64,000 nucleotides of DNA from contig JAICTZ010000013.1 of assembly GCA_025936115.1 (NCBI GenBank), positions 62,001 through 126,000 of the forward strand. The letters run 5' to 3'. Below, piece by piece: positions 52,309 through 61,557 of the stretch; position 1 is the stretch's first letter, and each line of letters begins with the position of its first letter. The notes below the pieces were generated by a model, which saw only the letters and a list, made by a program, of their open reading frames with translations, had not been told where the DNA came from and did no database searches. The DNA is from Polyangiaceae bacterium (GTDB lineage: Bacteria > Myxococcota_A > Polyangia > Polyangiales > Polyangiaceae). Both the position numbers and the translations under genes were made by a program.

Positions 52309-53999
52309 CGCTCGTGCTCGGCCTCGCGTTCCAGGCCGCGGGCTGCGACATCGTGCAAGGCTTCCAGCACGCGGGCGACGCGCTGTTTCCGCCCGTGGAG
52401 ACGTACCTCGACGTCCCCGGCTACCGCATAACGGGCGGACATTTTCGCTACCTCGACATGATCACGAGCACCGAACCGTACATCCTCGCGCGCTCGGCCA
52501 CCGACGGCGACGACACGCTCTTCCTCATGCATTTCAACGCGCCCGTCCCCTGCGCCATTCCGAACGTGGCGCGTTACTTCACGGGCGCCGGTGCCAACAC
52601 GAAGCGCACGTACGTCGCCTTCTTCGACGCGAGCGACTCCGATATTCTACATTTTTCGGACGTCGACTGCGCGCCTCTCGATTTCACGCTCGAGCATGCG
52701 AATCTGCCCATCGGCTACAGCCCCACGGGTCTCGTGATCCAGGTCGGTCCAGACCTCTTCGACGTGAATCCCGGCGCCGGCAGCTCGAAGCTCTTGGCAA
52801 GCTCGCTCGAAGCGTTCGACGCCCAACGCCACCTCGTCCGCGCCGGCGGCCGCATCGGCGTGTTCGACTCCAACTGGGCGCTCGTGCGCTGGGTAGGCGA
52901 CGCTGTCGTCGGCTGGGCGTCCGCCTTCGGCTCCACGTTCTTCGAGGACAAAGGCGGCATCCAGCGACTCACGATCACCGACTCGAACGGCACCCGTACG
53001 GCTTCCACCCTCACGCTCGCGCCCGACGCGTGCGATCTCACGATTTTGCCGCAAGCCCCTCACCTCCAGCTCATCGGCTATCACGCGCCCTGTGCGGAGA
53101 TGACCGCGACGGTCTGGGATGCGCAGACGCATCGAGCGAGCGCCTTGCCGTTCGCGCCGAACCTCGGCCGACTGAAGCTCTTCGGCTCCTCGAAGGACAG
53201 TCATCCGGATTTCACGACGGATCCCTATTTTGCGGTCTACCTCACTGATTTGGATGCGGACGGTGACACGGGCACGCTGCACCTGCGTGCACTCGATGGC
53301 AGCGATCTCGCGCTCGGTGGCGGCGCGGCGCTCGAGCGCGTCGACCTCGCGACGGCGGCAAACAACGACGACTACGACGGCGGCTTTGCGCTGCTCGACG
53401 TGGACGGCGAAACCGGACGGTTCGTGCACTTCGATTTCGACGGCAACGTGAGCGACATCGCGACCGGCGTAGTCCGGCGACCGGCCGAGCCCGCCTGGAC
53501 GCGCCTCGTCATCGCCGTCAGCGATCAGCTGAACGATCTGGCCGAGGTGGTCGACGGCCAAGTCGTCACCGTCGCGCACGACGTGCCGAACAACCGCTAC
53601 GCCTACGCGCCTCGCGCCGGCAACAGTCCGCTTTCGGGTCAGCTCGCGTGGTTCCACGACCTCCATGGCGACCTGGGCACGCTCTCCCTCGCGTCACCCA
53701 ATCCGAGCTCGGGCCTGCTCGACGATCAGGGTCACGAAGCCCTCTACAAAGCGACGCCCGTCGCCCAGGACGTGTACGTGAACGGCCACGGCTTCATGGT
53801 CGATTTGCCCGGCTTCGTCTATTTCGCGGCTTGGGACGAAAAGAACGGCACCGGCCGCCTCGACTACAGCAACCAAGAGCTCGGCTTTTCGGCCACCGTG
53901 AGTGACGGTGTGAGCGACTACCTCCAGCCCGGCTCCGGGCTGCTCTACACGGTGCCGTTCGGCTCCGCCGCCGGTATTTGGCTTGCGCGCGGCAAGTGA
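52287..53999 (+). CDS. Lipoprotein paralogue 2 of a tandem pair, function unknown
   Basis: 570 aa. TTG start overlapping paralogue 1 by 22 bases. A short signal ends in lipobox QAAGC. The mature start is CDIVQGFQHAGDALFPPVET, nearly the same as paralogue 1 (CDVVQGF.HAGDALFP.V.TYLD.PGYR). Repeated strand units follow, for example LFDVNPGAGSSKLLA, GRIGVFDSNWALVRW, LLDVDGETGRFVHFDFDG and RLDYSNQELGFSATVSDGVS. Asp/Gly-rich turns (DLDADGDTG) could bind calcium. Function is unknown; co-translation suggests both lie on the same surface or in one complex. Confidence 0.75.
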   Translation: MARARQIALVLGLAFQAAGCDIVQGFQHAGDALFPPVETYLDVPGYRITGGHFRYLDMITSTEPYILARSATDGDDTLFLMHFNAPVPCAIPNVARYFTGAGANTKRTYVAFFDASDSDILHFSDVDCAPLDFTLEHANLPIGYSPTGLVIQVGPDLFDVNPGAGSSKLLASSLEAFDAQRHLVRAGGRIGVFDSNWALVRWVGDAVVGWASAFGSTFFEDKGGIQRLTITDSNGTRTASTLTLAPDACDLTILPQAPHLQLIGYHAPCAEMTATVWDAQTHRASALPFAPNLGRLKLFGSSKDSHPDFTTDPYFAVYLTDLDADGDTGTLHLRALDGSDLALGGGAALERVDLATAANNDDYDGGFALLDVDGETGRFVHFDFDGNVSDIATGVVRRPAEPAWTRLVIAVSDQLNDLAEVVDGQVVTVAHDVPNNRYAYAPRAGNSPLSGQLAWFHDLHGDLGTLSLASPNPSSGLLDDQGHEALYKATPVAQDVYVNGHGFMVDLPGFVYFAAWDEKNGTGRLDYSNQELGFSATVSDGVSDYLQPGSGLLYTVPFGSAAGIWLARGK

Positions 54000-54006
54000 C
54001 GGACGC

Positions 54007-55356
54007 TCACGCCTTCGCGGCGGCCGCGAGCATGTCCTCCACGCGCGTGAACTTATCGCGCACCTTACCCTGCGCTTGGCCGCGCGCCGTCTCCGCGCTG
54101 TCGATGGTGTGCCACCCCACGTAGTCGATGACGTTTACGCCGCGTTCGGCGAGCACCGCGTCGAGGGCCGCAGGGTCGTGCGTGGGAGCGGGCAAGAGCT
54201 CGAGATCGGCGAGGAGTTGGTCGACCGTCTCCTTGGCGCACGCCTTGTTGGTGCCGATGAGACCCGTGGGACCCCGCCGGATCCAGCCGGTCACGTAGAG
54301 GCCTGGCACCGGCGTCGCGTCGGGCGCGAGCACGCGGCCGAGCAGATTCGGCACGATCCCGCGCTTCACGTCGAACGGCGCGCCGGGTAGCGGCAACCCC
54401 TGATAGCCGATCGAGCGCACGACGAGGCCCGTCGCGAGCTCGTGCTTTCGCCCGGTCCCGCGCGCGACCGAGCGCCCTTGGCTCTGAACGAGCTCGTTCT
54501 CCTCGTAGACCAGCGCGCGCACGCGCTCGCCGGCAGCGAGCAGCTCGACGGGCGACGCGAGAAAGCGCAACCGGATCCGGCGCTCGGCCGTCGCGCTCGG
54601 GACGCGCGGCAATGTCGCGAGGTACTCGACGTTCTTGCGCACGGCGGGTTCGGCGCCGTCCGGCACTTCGAAGTTTACGTCGCCCTCGACGACGACCTCG
54701 ACGCCCGGCAAGGCCACGATGTCCGCAAGCTCGCCCTGATCGAACGCCGCCTCCGACGGCCCACGCCGGCCAAGCAGCACCACCTCTCGAATCCGGCTTT
54801 GGCGCAGCGCCGCGAGCGCCGATTCGGCAATATCCGTTCCGGCGAGCTCGATGGGCGGCCGCACGAGCACGCGCGCGACGTCGAGCGCCACGTTACCGAC
54901 GCCCACCACGACGGCGCGCTCGCTGTCCAGATCGTAGCGGTCGTCCGCGTGCTCGGGGTGCCCGTTGTACCAAGCGACGAAAGCCGTCGCCGCGTGGCTG
55001 CCGCGCAAATCCTCACCCGGCACGCCCAGCCGCCGATCCGACGACGCGCCGTACGCGAGCACGACCGCGTGGTAAGCGCGCCGGATCTCTTCGAGCGCGA
55101 GATCACGACCGACCTCGACGTGGCCGCGCAGACGAAAGCCGGGCAGCTTCGCCGTACGCTCGAAGGCGGCGGTCACGCGCTTGATCGTCTGGTGATCGGG
55201 CGCAACGCCGTACCGCACCAGCCCGAACGGGGCGGGGAGCCGCTCGTACAGGTCGACCGTCAGCCCGGCTTTGAGCAGACAATCCGCGGCATAAAATCCC
55301 GCTGGACCCGAACCGATGATCGCCGCTCTCCGCCCGGTACCGCTGGTCCCAGACAT
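54007..55356 (-). CDS. FAD-dependent ferredoxin/adrenodoxin-NADP+ reductase (FprA-like)
   Basis: 449 aa. FAD-binding AAIIGSGPAGFYAADCLL at the N-terminus, then LPAPFGLVRYGVAPDH, the NADP motif VVVGVGNVALDVARVL, and the C-terminal TGWIRRGPTGLIGTNKACA. This is the adrenodoxin-reductase type that moves electrons between NADPH and ferredoxin. ATG start; the divergent neighbour is the regulator of the menaquinone operon. A ferredoxin gene is not in the window. A direct role with menaquinone is not implied by sequence. Confidence 0.93.
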   Translation of the reverse strand: MSGTSGTGRRAAIIGSGPAGFYAADCLLKAGLTVDLYERLPAPFGLVRYGVAPDHQTIKRVTAAFERTAKLPGFRLRGHVEVGRDLALEEIRRAYHAVVLAYGASSDRRLGVPGEDLRGSHAATAFVAWYNGHPEHADDRYDLDSERAVVVGVGNVALDVARVLVRPPIELAGTDIAESALAALRQSRIREVVLLGRRGPSEAAFDQGELADIVALPGVEVVVEGDVNFEVPDGAEPAVRKNVEYLATLPRVPSATAERRIRLRFLASPVELLAAGERVRALVYEENELVQSQGRSVARGTGRKHELATGLVVRSIGYQGLPLPGAPFDVKRGIVPNLLGRVLAPDATPVPGLYVTGWIRRGPTGLIGTNKACAKETVDQLLADLELLPAPTHDPAALDAVLAERGVNVIDYVGWHTIDSAETARGQAQGKVRDKFTRVEDMLAAAAKA

Positions 55357-55432
55357 CTTTCCAAGTTACAGCCAGAGCACCCGAGAAGCTAGCGATGAGC
55401 GTTTTCTGGCGCTTTCACCTGGGGCGCGCGCC

Positions 55433-55461
55433 TTGACCCCCCTCGTGAGCAGGCCTAAAGT
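55433..55461 (+). promoter_or_regulatory. Sigma-70-type promoter of the gbsR-men operon
   Basis: TTGACC (55433-55438), 17-base spacer, TAAAGT (55456-55461). Five and four of six bases match the consensus with ideal spacing. The predicted first transcribed base (about 55468) is only a few bases before the TTG start at 55473, which would give a near-leaderless mRNA. Confidence 0.65.
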
Positions 55462-55478
55462 TTCAAGAAGTTTTGAAA
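55461..55478. promoter_or_regulatory. Candidate operator of the GbsR/MarR regulator
   Basis: Perfect inverted repeat TTTCAA (55461-55466), six bases, TTGAAA (55473-55478). It overlaps the -10 element, the predicted transcription start and the TTG start codon, so a bound repressor would block both transcription and translation start. This suggests autoregulation of the whole men operon. Confidence 0.6.
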
Positions 55479-56048
55479 GCTCAAACTGATCCAACGCTGC
55501 CGTCGGCGCGCGCACAAGCCGCGAGCGACAGCGACACGGTGACGCAGCCGGAGCTCGAAGTCGCGGACTCCGTGGGCCGCTTGATGGAATTTTGGGGGTT
55601 CAAGCGTCCGATGGGGCGCATCTGGACCCTGCTCTACCTCGCGCCCGAAGCGCTCGGCGCGGCCGAGATCGGCGAGGCTCTACGCATGAGCTCGGGTGCC
55701 GTGAGCATGGCGATCGGCGAGCTCGTCAAATGGGGCGCGGTCAAGAAATCCTGGCGCCCGGGCGAGCGCCGCGACTTTTACGAGGCCGAGACCAGCATCG
55801 GTCGGCTCGTGCAGCGCGTGCTCCGGGAACGCGAGCTGGCGCTCGTGCGCGGGTTCGGCGAGGCGCTCGAGGCAGCGATTCGCACGCTGCCGGCCGATCG
55901 GGGACAGAAGGCGCTGGCGTTCAAGCGCGAGCGCCTCACCGAGCTCAGGCGTCTCGCGCGGCTCGGGGAAACGCTGCTCACCTCGCTCGTCGCCGGTAAG
56001 ACGGTGGATCCTACGCCGTTTCTCAAGATGTACGGAGGCGGACAGTGA
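55473..56048 (+). CDS. GbsR/MarR-family transcriptional regulator
   Basis: 191 aa. The GbsR-type winged helix is clear: EVADSVGRLMEFWGFKRPMG, then RIWTLLYLAPEALGAAEIGE, ALRMSSGAVSMAIGELVKWG and KKSWRPGERRDFYEAE. A helical C-terminus follows. Family members control osmoprotectant and other operons; here the regulator leads the menaquinone genes and overlaps menG (GTGA). The TTG start lies inside an inverted repeat; a GTG at 55539 is an alternative start that would still keep the DNA-binding domain. Confidence 0.85.
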   Translation: MKAQTDPTLPSARAQAASDSDTVTQPELEVADSVGRLMEFWGFKRPMGRIWTLLYLAPEALGAAEIGEALRMSSGAVSMAIGELVKWGAVKKSWRPGERRDFYEAETSIGRLVQRVLRERELALVRGFGEALEAAIRTLPADRGQKALAFKRERLTELRRLARLGETLLTSLVAGKTVDPTPFLKMYGGGQ

Positions 56049-56758
56049 CCGCGGAGTCCAAGACGCTCGGCTCGGGCCAAATGTTCGACGGCATCGCCGC
56101 GCGCTACGACTTCGTGAACCGCGTCATCTCGCTCGGCATCGACCAGAGCTGGCGGCGCCGCACGGTGCGCGCACTAGAGCTGCCCGAGAGCGCTCGCGTG
56201 CTCGATCTGGCCACGGGCACGGGGGATCTGGCGCTCCTCATCGCACGCGCTGCGCCGAGCTCGCGCGTGGTCGGCCTCGATCCGTCGCAAAAGATGCTCG
56301 AGATCGCGCGCACGAAGGTCGAGAAGGCCGGCCTCGGCGAGCGCGTCGAGCTCGTGCTCGGTGACGCGGAGACGCTGCCCTTCGCGGACGCGACGTTCGA
56401 CGGCGTATCGATCGCGTTCGGGATCCGCAACGTGCCGAACCGACCGCGAGCTTTGGCGGAGATGGCGCGCGTGACCAAGCCAGGCGGCCGCATCGCCGTG
56501 CTCGAGCTGTCGGAGCCGCGCGGTGGCGTGCTCGGGCCGCTCGTGCGTTTTCACGTGCACTCGGTCGTGCCGACGCTCGGCGCGCTCTTGTCGGGTGCGC
56601 CCGAGTATCGCTACCTGCAGCGCTCGATCGCCGCGTTCCCGCCGGCTGACGAGTTCGCCGGCATGATGCGCACCGCGGGCCTCGAGGTCGAGCCGCCGCA
56701 TCCCCTCACCTTCGGCGTGTGCCACCTCTATGTCGGGACGCGAGGTGCGGGCTCATGA
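56045..56758 (+). CDS. menG: Demethylmenaquinone methyltransferase
   Basis: SAM-dependent methylation of demethylmenaquinone, the last step of menaquinone synthesis (UbiE/MenG family). 237 aa. MFDGIAARYDFVNRVISLG is the family start. Motif I is VLDLATGTGDLALLIA, followed by VVGLDPSQKML, the ubiE signature region DATFDGVSIAFGIRNVPNRP, and the C-terminal EYRYLQRSIAAFPPADEF. Whether it also acts on ubiquinone is irrelevant here because only menaquinone genes follow. GTG start coupled to the regulator; ATGA overlap with menF. Confidence 0.95.
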   Translation: MTAESKTLGSGQMFDGIAARYDFVNRVISLGIDQSWRRRTVRALELPESARVLDLATGTGDLALLIARAAPSSRVVGLDPSQKMLEIARTKVEKAGLGERVELVLGDAETLPFADATFDGVSIAFGIRNVPNRPRALAEMARVTKPGGRIAVLELSEPRGGVLGPLVRFHVHSVVPTLGALLSGAPEYRYLQRSIAAFPPADEFAGMMRTAGLEVEPPHPLTFGVCHLYVGTRGAGS

Positions 56759-58161
56759 GCGCATCGCTGGAACACCCGTCGTACCCGGCGCCGGCTCCGT
56801 CGCTCGAGCGCTTCGAGGCGGCGCTCGCCGACGGGCTGACGGAAGCCGCGCGTCAAGCGGAGACGACCCTCGTCGCTTTGCCGGCGCCTGTCGCGCCGCT
56901 CGAAGCGTTGCTGCTCGGAACCCACGAAAATGCCGTCGCCTGGGCCGCACCCGCCGGCTTCGAGCTCGCGGCGCTCGGCTTTTCGCGCGTGGTGGAGGCG
57001 AGCGGGACGTCCCGATTTCATCGCATCGCAGAGGCGGGCGGTGAGCTCCTCGCGCGGGCGCGTGCCGTCGGGTTGCTCGGGGCGAGCGCATTTGCGCCCA
57101 AGCTCTTCGGCGGGTTTTCGTTCGCGGCGCGCGCGCCACGTTCGGAGCTGTGGCAGCCGTTCGGCGAGGCGCGCTTCGTGCTTCCGGCGCTCGCGTACGT
57201 GGTCGAAAACGGTGCGGCGCGGCTCGTCGTGACGGCCGTACGCTCCGAGCTCGAATCGCCACGCGCGCGCCAGGCCGTGCTCGAAGGGGCCATGCGGGCC
57301 TTCGTGACGCTCGAGCGCGGAGCGCCGTCGTTGCCGGCTACGGCCGGCGTGGAGATCCGCCGGAGCGAGCGACCCGAGAGCGAGTGGGTAACGCTCGTCG
57401 AAGCGATCCGCGAGGACATTGCGCGCGGAACGCTCGAGAAGGTCGTGCTCGCGCGCCGTCTCGAGATCGAGCTCGCCGCGAACGTCGACCCGGCAGTCGT
57501 GCTCGCTCGCCTGCGTCAACAGGCGCCCGAATGCGCGCGCTTCCTCGTGCGTCAAAGCGGGTCCACGTTCCTCGGCGCTACGCCCGAATGGCTCGCTCGC
57601 AAGCGGGGCCCGGTGCTCGAAACCGCCGCCGTGGCGGGGTCGATGAGCAGCCACGATCGTGAGGGCGCGGCCCGGTTGCTCGAGAGCGGCAAAGATCGAG
57701 CGGAGCACGCCATCGTGCTGCGTGAAATCCTGCGCGCGCTCGCGCCGCTCGCCGCCAACGTCGAGCACGGCGATCCGCCGGAGCTCTACCAACTTCGGCA
57801 CGTGCTCCATTTGCGTTCGCGCGTGCGAGCGACGCTCAAAGGCAGTCAGCACCTGCTCGACGTCGTCGAGAAGCTGCACCCCACGCCCGCGGTCGGCGGC
57901 ATGCCGCGCACCCGCGCGCTCGAATGGATCGAGACGCACGAACCGGACGAGCGCGGTTGGTATTCGGGCCCCGTGGGCTGGTTCGACGCCGCGGGCGACG
58001 GCGACATGGCGGTGGCCCTGCGCTCGGGCGTGCTCTCGGGACGTTTGGCCGAGCTCTACGGTGGGGCCGGCATCGTGGATCGCTCGTCGCCGGCGGCCGA
58101 GTTCGCCGAAACACGCTGGAAGCTCGCCGCGCTGCTCGGCGCGCTCGGCATCGCGGACTGA
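56755..58161 (+). CDS. menF: Isochorismate synthase
   Basis: Converts chorismate to isochorismate, the entry step of the pathway. 468 aa. The chorismate-binding domain is complete: EKVVLARRLEIELA, GSTFLGATPEWLARKRGPVL, ETAAVAGSMSSHDREGAARL, KDRAEHAIVLREI, LHLRSRVRATLKG, LHPTPAVGGMPRTRALEWI and GWYSGPVGWFDAAGDGD. The N-terminal 170 residues are less conserved. The ATG at 56755 overlaps the menG stop and is preferred over an earlier in-frame start inside menG. Confidence 0.95.
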   Translation: MSASLEHPSYPAPAPSLERFEAALADGLTEAARQAETTLVALPAPVAPLEALLLGTHENAVAWAAPAGFELAALGFSRVVEASGTSRFHRIAEAGGELLARARAVGLLGASAFAPKLFGGFSFAARAPRSELWQPFGEARFVLPALAYVVENGAARLVVTAVRSELESPRARQAVLEGAMRAFVTLERGAPSLPATAGVEIRRSERPESEWVTLVEAIREDIARGTLEKVVLARRLEIELAANVDPAVVLARLRQQAPECARFLVRQSGSTFLGATPEWLARKRGPVLETAAVAGSMSSHDREGAARLLESGKDRAEHAIVLREILRALAPLAANVEHGDPPELYQLRHVLHLRSRVRATLKGSQHLLDVVEKLHPTPAVGGMPRTRALEWIETHEPDERGWYSGPVGWFDAAGDGDMAVALRSGVLSGRLAELYGGAGIVDRSSPAAEFAETRWKLAALLGALGIAD

Positions 58162-58180
58162 TTCGCGTCGGAGACGAGCG

Positions 58181-59977
58181 ATGAGCGCGGCGCTACTCGG
58201 CGAATGGTCCCGCCTCTTGGTCGCGAGCCTGGTCGAGGCCGGCATCGTGCACGCGGTAGTGTGTCCGGGCTCCCGCTCGACACCGTTCGCATGGGCCCTC
58301 GCCGAGCGGTCCGAGCTCGTGTGTCACTCGCTCATCGACGAGCGCGACGCGGCGTTCTTCGCCCTCGGTCTCGCGCGCGTCACGGGCGAGCCCGCGCTCG
58401 TGCTTTCGACTTCGGGCAGCGCCGCCGCCAATTTCTTCCCCGCGATCGTGGAGGCACGCCTCGCGCGGCTGCCGCTCCTCGTCGTGACGGCCGATCGCCC
58501 GCTCGAGCTCCAGGCCGCGGAAGCCGCGCAAACGATCGATCAGGTCAAGCTCTACGGCGACCACGTGCGCGCTTTTTTCGATCTCGGGGCGCCCGACGCG
58601 GCACCGAGCGCGCTCGCCGGCCTGAAGCGCAGCGTGCTCCAGGCGGTGCTCGCCACGCGCCAGCCGGAATGCGGCCCCGTGCATTTGAACGCGCGCGCAC
58701 GTAAGCCGCTCGAGCCCGTGGCGGCGACGCCGAACGACCAGGCGCTCGTTGCGAAGGTCGAGGCACTCGCGAAGCGCGGCACGACGCGCGTCTCCCGTGC
58801 CGGCGCGATGCTCGAACCCGGCGCGGTCGCGGAGCTCGCGCGCGAGCTCGGGCGTGCCGAGCGGACGCTCGTCGTGTGCGGACCGCTGCCCGTGTTTCGC
58901 GAGCGAACGGGCGCGCTCGTGCGCGAGCTCGCGGCGCGGCTCGGCGCGCCCGTCTTCGCAGAGGCGACGAGCGGAGCGCGCTTCGGTGAGGAGGCGGCTT
59001 CGGGCGCGGACGCGCTCGATTGGCTGCTGCGCTCGGCGGCGTTCCGAAGCGAGCTTTCGCCCGACTGCGTGCTCCGCATCGGCGCTCCGCCGACGAGCGG
59101 CGGCCTCGAGCCGTGGCTCGCCGAACATCCAGAAATAGCGCTGCACCTGCTCGCCGAGCACGGCCATCCCGACGCACTCGGCCGCGCGCGAACGCTGACG
59201 CTCGCGCCGATCGAAGCGCTGCTCGAAGCCCTGACGCAAGCGCTCGCTGCGCACGAGCCGCACGCCGAACAACGCGCCTTCGCCGAGCGCCTCGAACGCG
59301 CGAATGAAGCCGCCTGGCGCAGCGTGCACGCCGTCACGCAACGTGCGCCGTCATTCGGCGAGCCCGAAGCCGTGCGGCTCGCGCTCGAGAGCATCCCGGC
59401 GGGCGGCCTGCTCGTCCTCGGCAATAGCCTCCCAGTGCGGCTCGTCGATTCCTTCGTGCCCGCGGCCGGAGCCCGGGTGCGCGTCGCCTCGCAACGCGGG
59501 GCCAACGGCATCGACGGGCTCGTCGCCGGTGCGGCGGGCTCGGCCCTCGCGGCGCGCTGCCCCAGCTTGCTCTTGCTCGGTGACGTGAGTCTCGCGCACG
59601 ATCTCGGCGGACTGGCGGCGGCGCGCCTCGTGCGCACGCCGCTCGCGCTCGTCGTGCTCGACAACGGCGGCGGCCGCATCTTCGAACAACTGCCCGTCGC
59701 GAGACTCTGGGAACGCGCACCGGAGCGCGCCGAGCTCTGGCTCACGCCGCCGGCGCTCGCCTTCGAACATGCCGCGGCGCTCTTCGACCTGCCCTACTCC
59801 GCGCCGCGGGACGCAGGCGAGCTTCGCAGCGCGCTCGGGCGCGCCTTCGAGCACCGGGGCGCGACGCTCGTTCACGTTCGCGTCGAGCCGCACGCCGCCC
59901 GGGATACGACCCGCGCCGTGGTGGCCGTGCTCGAGCGCACCCTGAATGAAGTCCTCGAGCTCGGAGCGCGCACGTGA
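58181..59977 (+). CDS. menD: SEPHCHC synthase MenD
   Basis: Thiamine-diphosphate enzyme that joins 2-oxoglutarate to isochorismate, giving 2-succinyl-5-enolpyruvyl-6-hydroxy-3-cyclohexene-1-carboxylate. 598 aa. The N-terminal domain starts AGIVHAVVCPGSRSTPFAWA, has the ThDP-activating Glu region LIDERDAAFFALG and GSAAANFFPAIVEA. The C-terminal ThDP domain has ASQRGANGIDGLVAGAAGSA and LLGDVSLAHDLGGL, ending VLDNGGGRIFEQLP. ATG with GGAGA upstream, 19 bases after menF. The longer open frame upstream is inside menF. Confidence 0.95.
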   Translation: MSAALLGEWSRLLVASLVEAGIVHAVVCPGSRSTPFAWALAERSELVCHSLIDERDAAFFALGLARVTGEPALVLSTSGSAAANFFPAIVEARLARLPLLVVTADRPLELQAAEAAQTIDQVKLYGDHVRAFFDLGAPDAAPSALAGLKRSVLQAVLATRQPECGPVHLNARARKPLEPVAATPNDQALVAKVEALAKRGTTRVSRAGAMLEPGAVAELARELGRAERTLVVCGPLPVFRERTGALVRELAARLGAPVFAEATSGARFGEEAASGADALDWLLRSAAFRSELSPDCVLRIGAPPTSGGLEPWLAEHPEIALHLLAEHGHPDALGRARTLTLAPIEALLEALTQALAAHEPHAEQRAFAERLERANEAAWRSVHAVTQRAPSFGEPEAVRLALESIPAGGLLVLGNSLPVRLVDSFVPAAGARVRVASQRGANGIDGLVAGAAGSALAARCPSLLLLGDVSLAHDLGGLAAARLVRTPLALVVLDNGGGRIFEQLPVARLWERAPERAELWLTPPALAFEHAAALFDLPYSAPRDAGELRSALGRAFEHRGATLVHVRVEPHAARDTTRAVVAVLERTLNEVLELGART

Positions 59978-60699
59978 CGCTCGTGCTGCTGCACGGCTTC
60001 ACGGGCAGCACGGCGAGTTGGGACGCCGTCGCGGCGACGCTCGGCGGCCCGGCGCCGCTGCGCCTGGCACTACTCGGCCACGGGGCGACGGGCACGGAGC
60101 GCGTCCAGACCTTCGAAGACGAAGTGGCGCGGCTTGCTGCGCAATTACCGCCCGAACCCGTGCAGCTCGCCGGGTATTCACTCGGTGCGCGGCTCGCGCT
60201 CGGTCTCACCGTCGCGTATCCAGAGCGCGTCGAACGGCTCACGCTCGTGAGCGGGCAAGCCGGCCTCGCGACCGAGTTCGAACGCAACGAGCGCAGGCGC
60301 GCGGATGCTCGTTGGTGCAGCTTGCTCGAGCAGCTCGGGATGGCTGCGTTCGTCAATGCTTGGGAAGCACAGCCCTTATTTGCAACGCAGTCGGGGCTGT
60401 CGCAGGAGCTCCGCACGGCGCGCCGGCTCGAACGACTGAGCCATGAACCGTACGGGCTCGTCCGTTCGTTGCGGGTGACGGGACTAGCCGAAATGCCGTA
60501 CTACGCGCCCCGCCTCGGCTCGCTGCCCATGCCGGTCACCGTGCTCGCCGGTGAGCTCGATCCCAAATTTCTCGCGCTCGGCCGCGACCTCGCCGCTGCG
60601 GTCCGCCACGGCCGCTTCGCCGTCGCGCCCCACGCCGGCCACGACCTCTTGCTCGAAGCTCCCGATCTGGTAGCGCGGGAGCTTCGGCGTGCGTTTTAG
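59974..60699 (+). CDS. menH: SHCHC synthase MenH (alpha/beta hydrolase)
   Basis: Removes pyruvate from the MenD product to give SHCHC. 241 aa. LVLLHGFTGSTASWD carries the typical HGF.GS..W start, the nucleophile is in LAGYSLGARLALG, and the base His is in PHAGHDLLLEAPD. MenH-typical residues GHG (LALLGHGAT) and the position between menD and menB support the assignment. GTG start overlapping the menD stop (GTGA). The acid residue is probably Asp in AGELDPKF. Confidence 0.9.
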   Translation: MTLVLLHGFTGSTASWDAVAATLGGPAPLRLALLGHGATGTERVQTFEDEVARLAAQLPPEPVQLAGYSLGARLALGLTVAYPERVERLTLVSGQAGLATEFERNERRRADARWCSLLEQLGMAAFVNAWEAQPLFATQSGLSQELRTARRLERLSHEPYGLVRSLRVTGLAEMPYYAPRLGSLPMPVTVLAGELDPKFLALGRDLAAAVRHGRFAVAPHAGHDLLLEAPDLVARELRRAF

Positions 60700-60732
60700 A
60701 ATCTCAGGGACCAACACCGAGGATGATGCGTC

Positions 60733-61557
60733 ATGAGCGATATCGTTTGGAAAAAGGTCGAAGGGTACGAGGACGTCGTCTACGAAAAGTCCGAGGAGGG
60801 CATCGCCAAGATCACGATCAATCGTCCCGAGGTGCGGAACGCTTTTCGTCCGCTCACGGTGACGGAGATGAGCCGCGCCTTCGCGGACGCACGTGACGAC
60901 GCCGACGTCGGGGTGGTGATTCTGACCGGCGCCGGGCGCGACGCATTCTGTGCGGGCGGCGATCAGAAGGTGCGCGGACACGGCGGCTACGTCGGCTCCG
61001 ACGGCGTACCGCGGCTCAACGTGCTCGATCTACAACGACAAATCCGTACCCTGCCCAAGCCCGTGGTCGCCATGGTCGCGGGCTACGCGATCGGCGGCGG
61101 CCACGTGCTCCACATGATGTGCGATCTCACGATCGCCGCGGACAACGCGCGCTTCGGTCAGACGGGGCCGAAGGTCGGCAGCTTCGACGGCGGTTACGGC
61201 GCCGCTTACATGGCGCGCATCGTCGGGCAGAAGAAGGCGCGCGAGATTTGGTTCCTCTGTCGCCAGTACGATGCCAAGCAGGCGCTCGAGATGGGCCTCG
61301 TCAACCGCGTGGTCCCTTACGAAGAGCTCGAGAGGGAGACCGTCACGTGGTGCCGCGAGATGCTCCAGCACAGCCCAATGGCCCTGCGCTGCTTGAAGGC
61401 GGCACTCAACGCGGATTGCGACGGGCAAGCCGGTTTGCAAGAGCTTGCGGGCAACGCGACGCTCCTCTTTTACCTAACGGAAGAGGGGCGTGAAGGACGC
61501 GACGCTTTCGTTGAGAAGCGGAAGCCTAACTTCCGGAAATTCAAGCGACTTCCGTGA
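60733..61557 (+). CDS. menB: 1,4-dihydroxy-2-naphthoyl-CoA synthase
   Basis: Crotonase-fold enzyme that closes the naphthoate ring from o-succinylbenzoyl-CoA. 274 aa. [20 protein letters not shown], the oxyanion-region segments [16 protein letters not shown] and [40 protein letters not shown] and the C-terminal [12 protein letters not shown] are all classical MenB sequence. The Asp of VGSFDGGYG is the one that uses a bicarbonate-independent acid in some MenB types. ATG start 33 bases after menH; GTGA overlap with menA. Confidence 0.97.
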   Translation: MSDIVWKKVEGYEDVVYEKSEEGIAKITINRPEVRNAFRPLTVTEMSRAFADARDDADVGVVILTGAGRDAFCAGGDQKVRGHGGYVGSDGVPRLNVLDLQRQIRTLPKPVVAMVAGYAIGGGHVLHMMCDLTIAADNARFGQTGPKVGSFDGGYGAAYMARIVGQKKAREIWFLCRQYDAKQALEMGLVNRVVPYEELERETVTWCREMLQHSPMALRCLKAALNADCDGQAGLQELAGNATLLFYLTEEGREGRDAFVEKRKPNFRKFKRLP

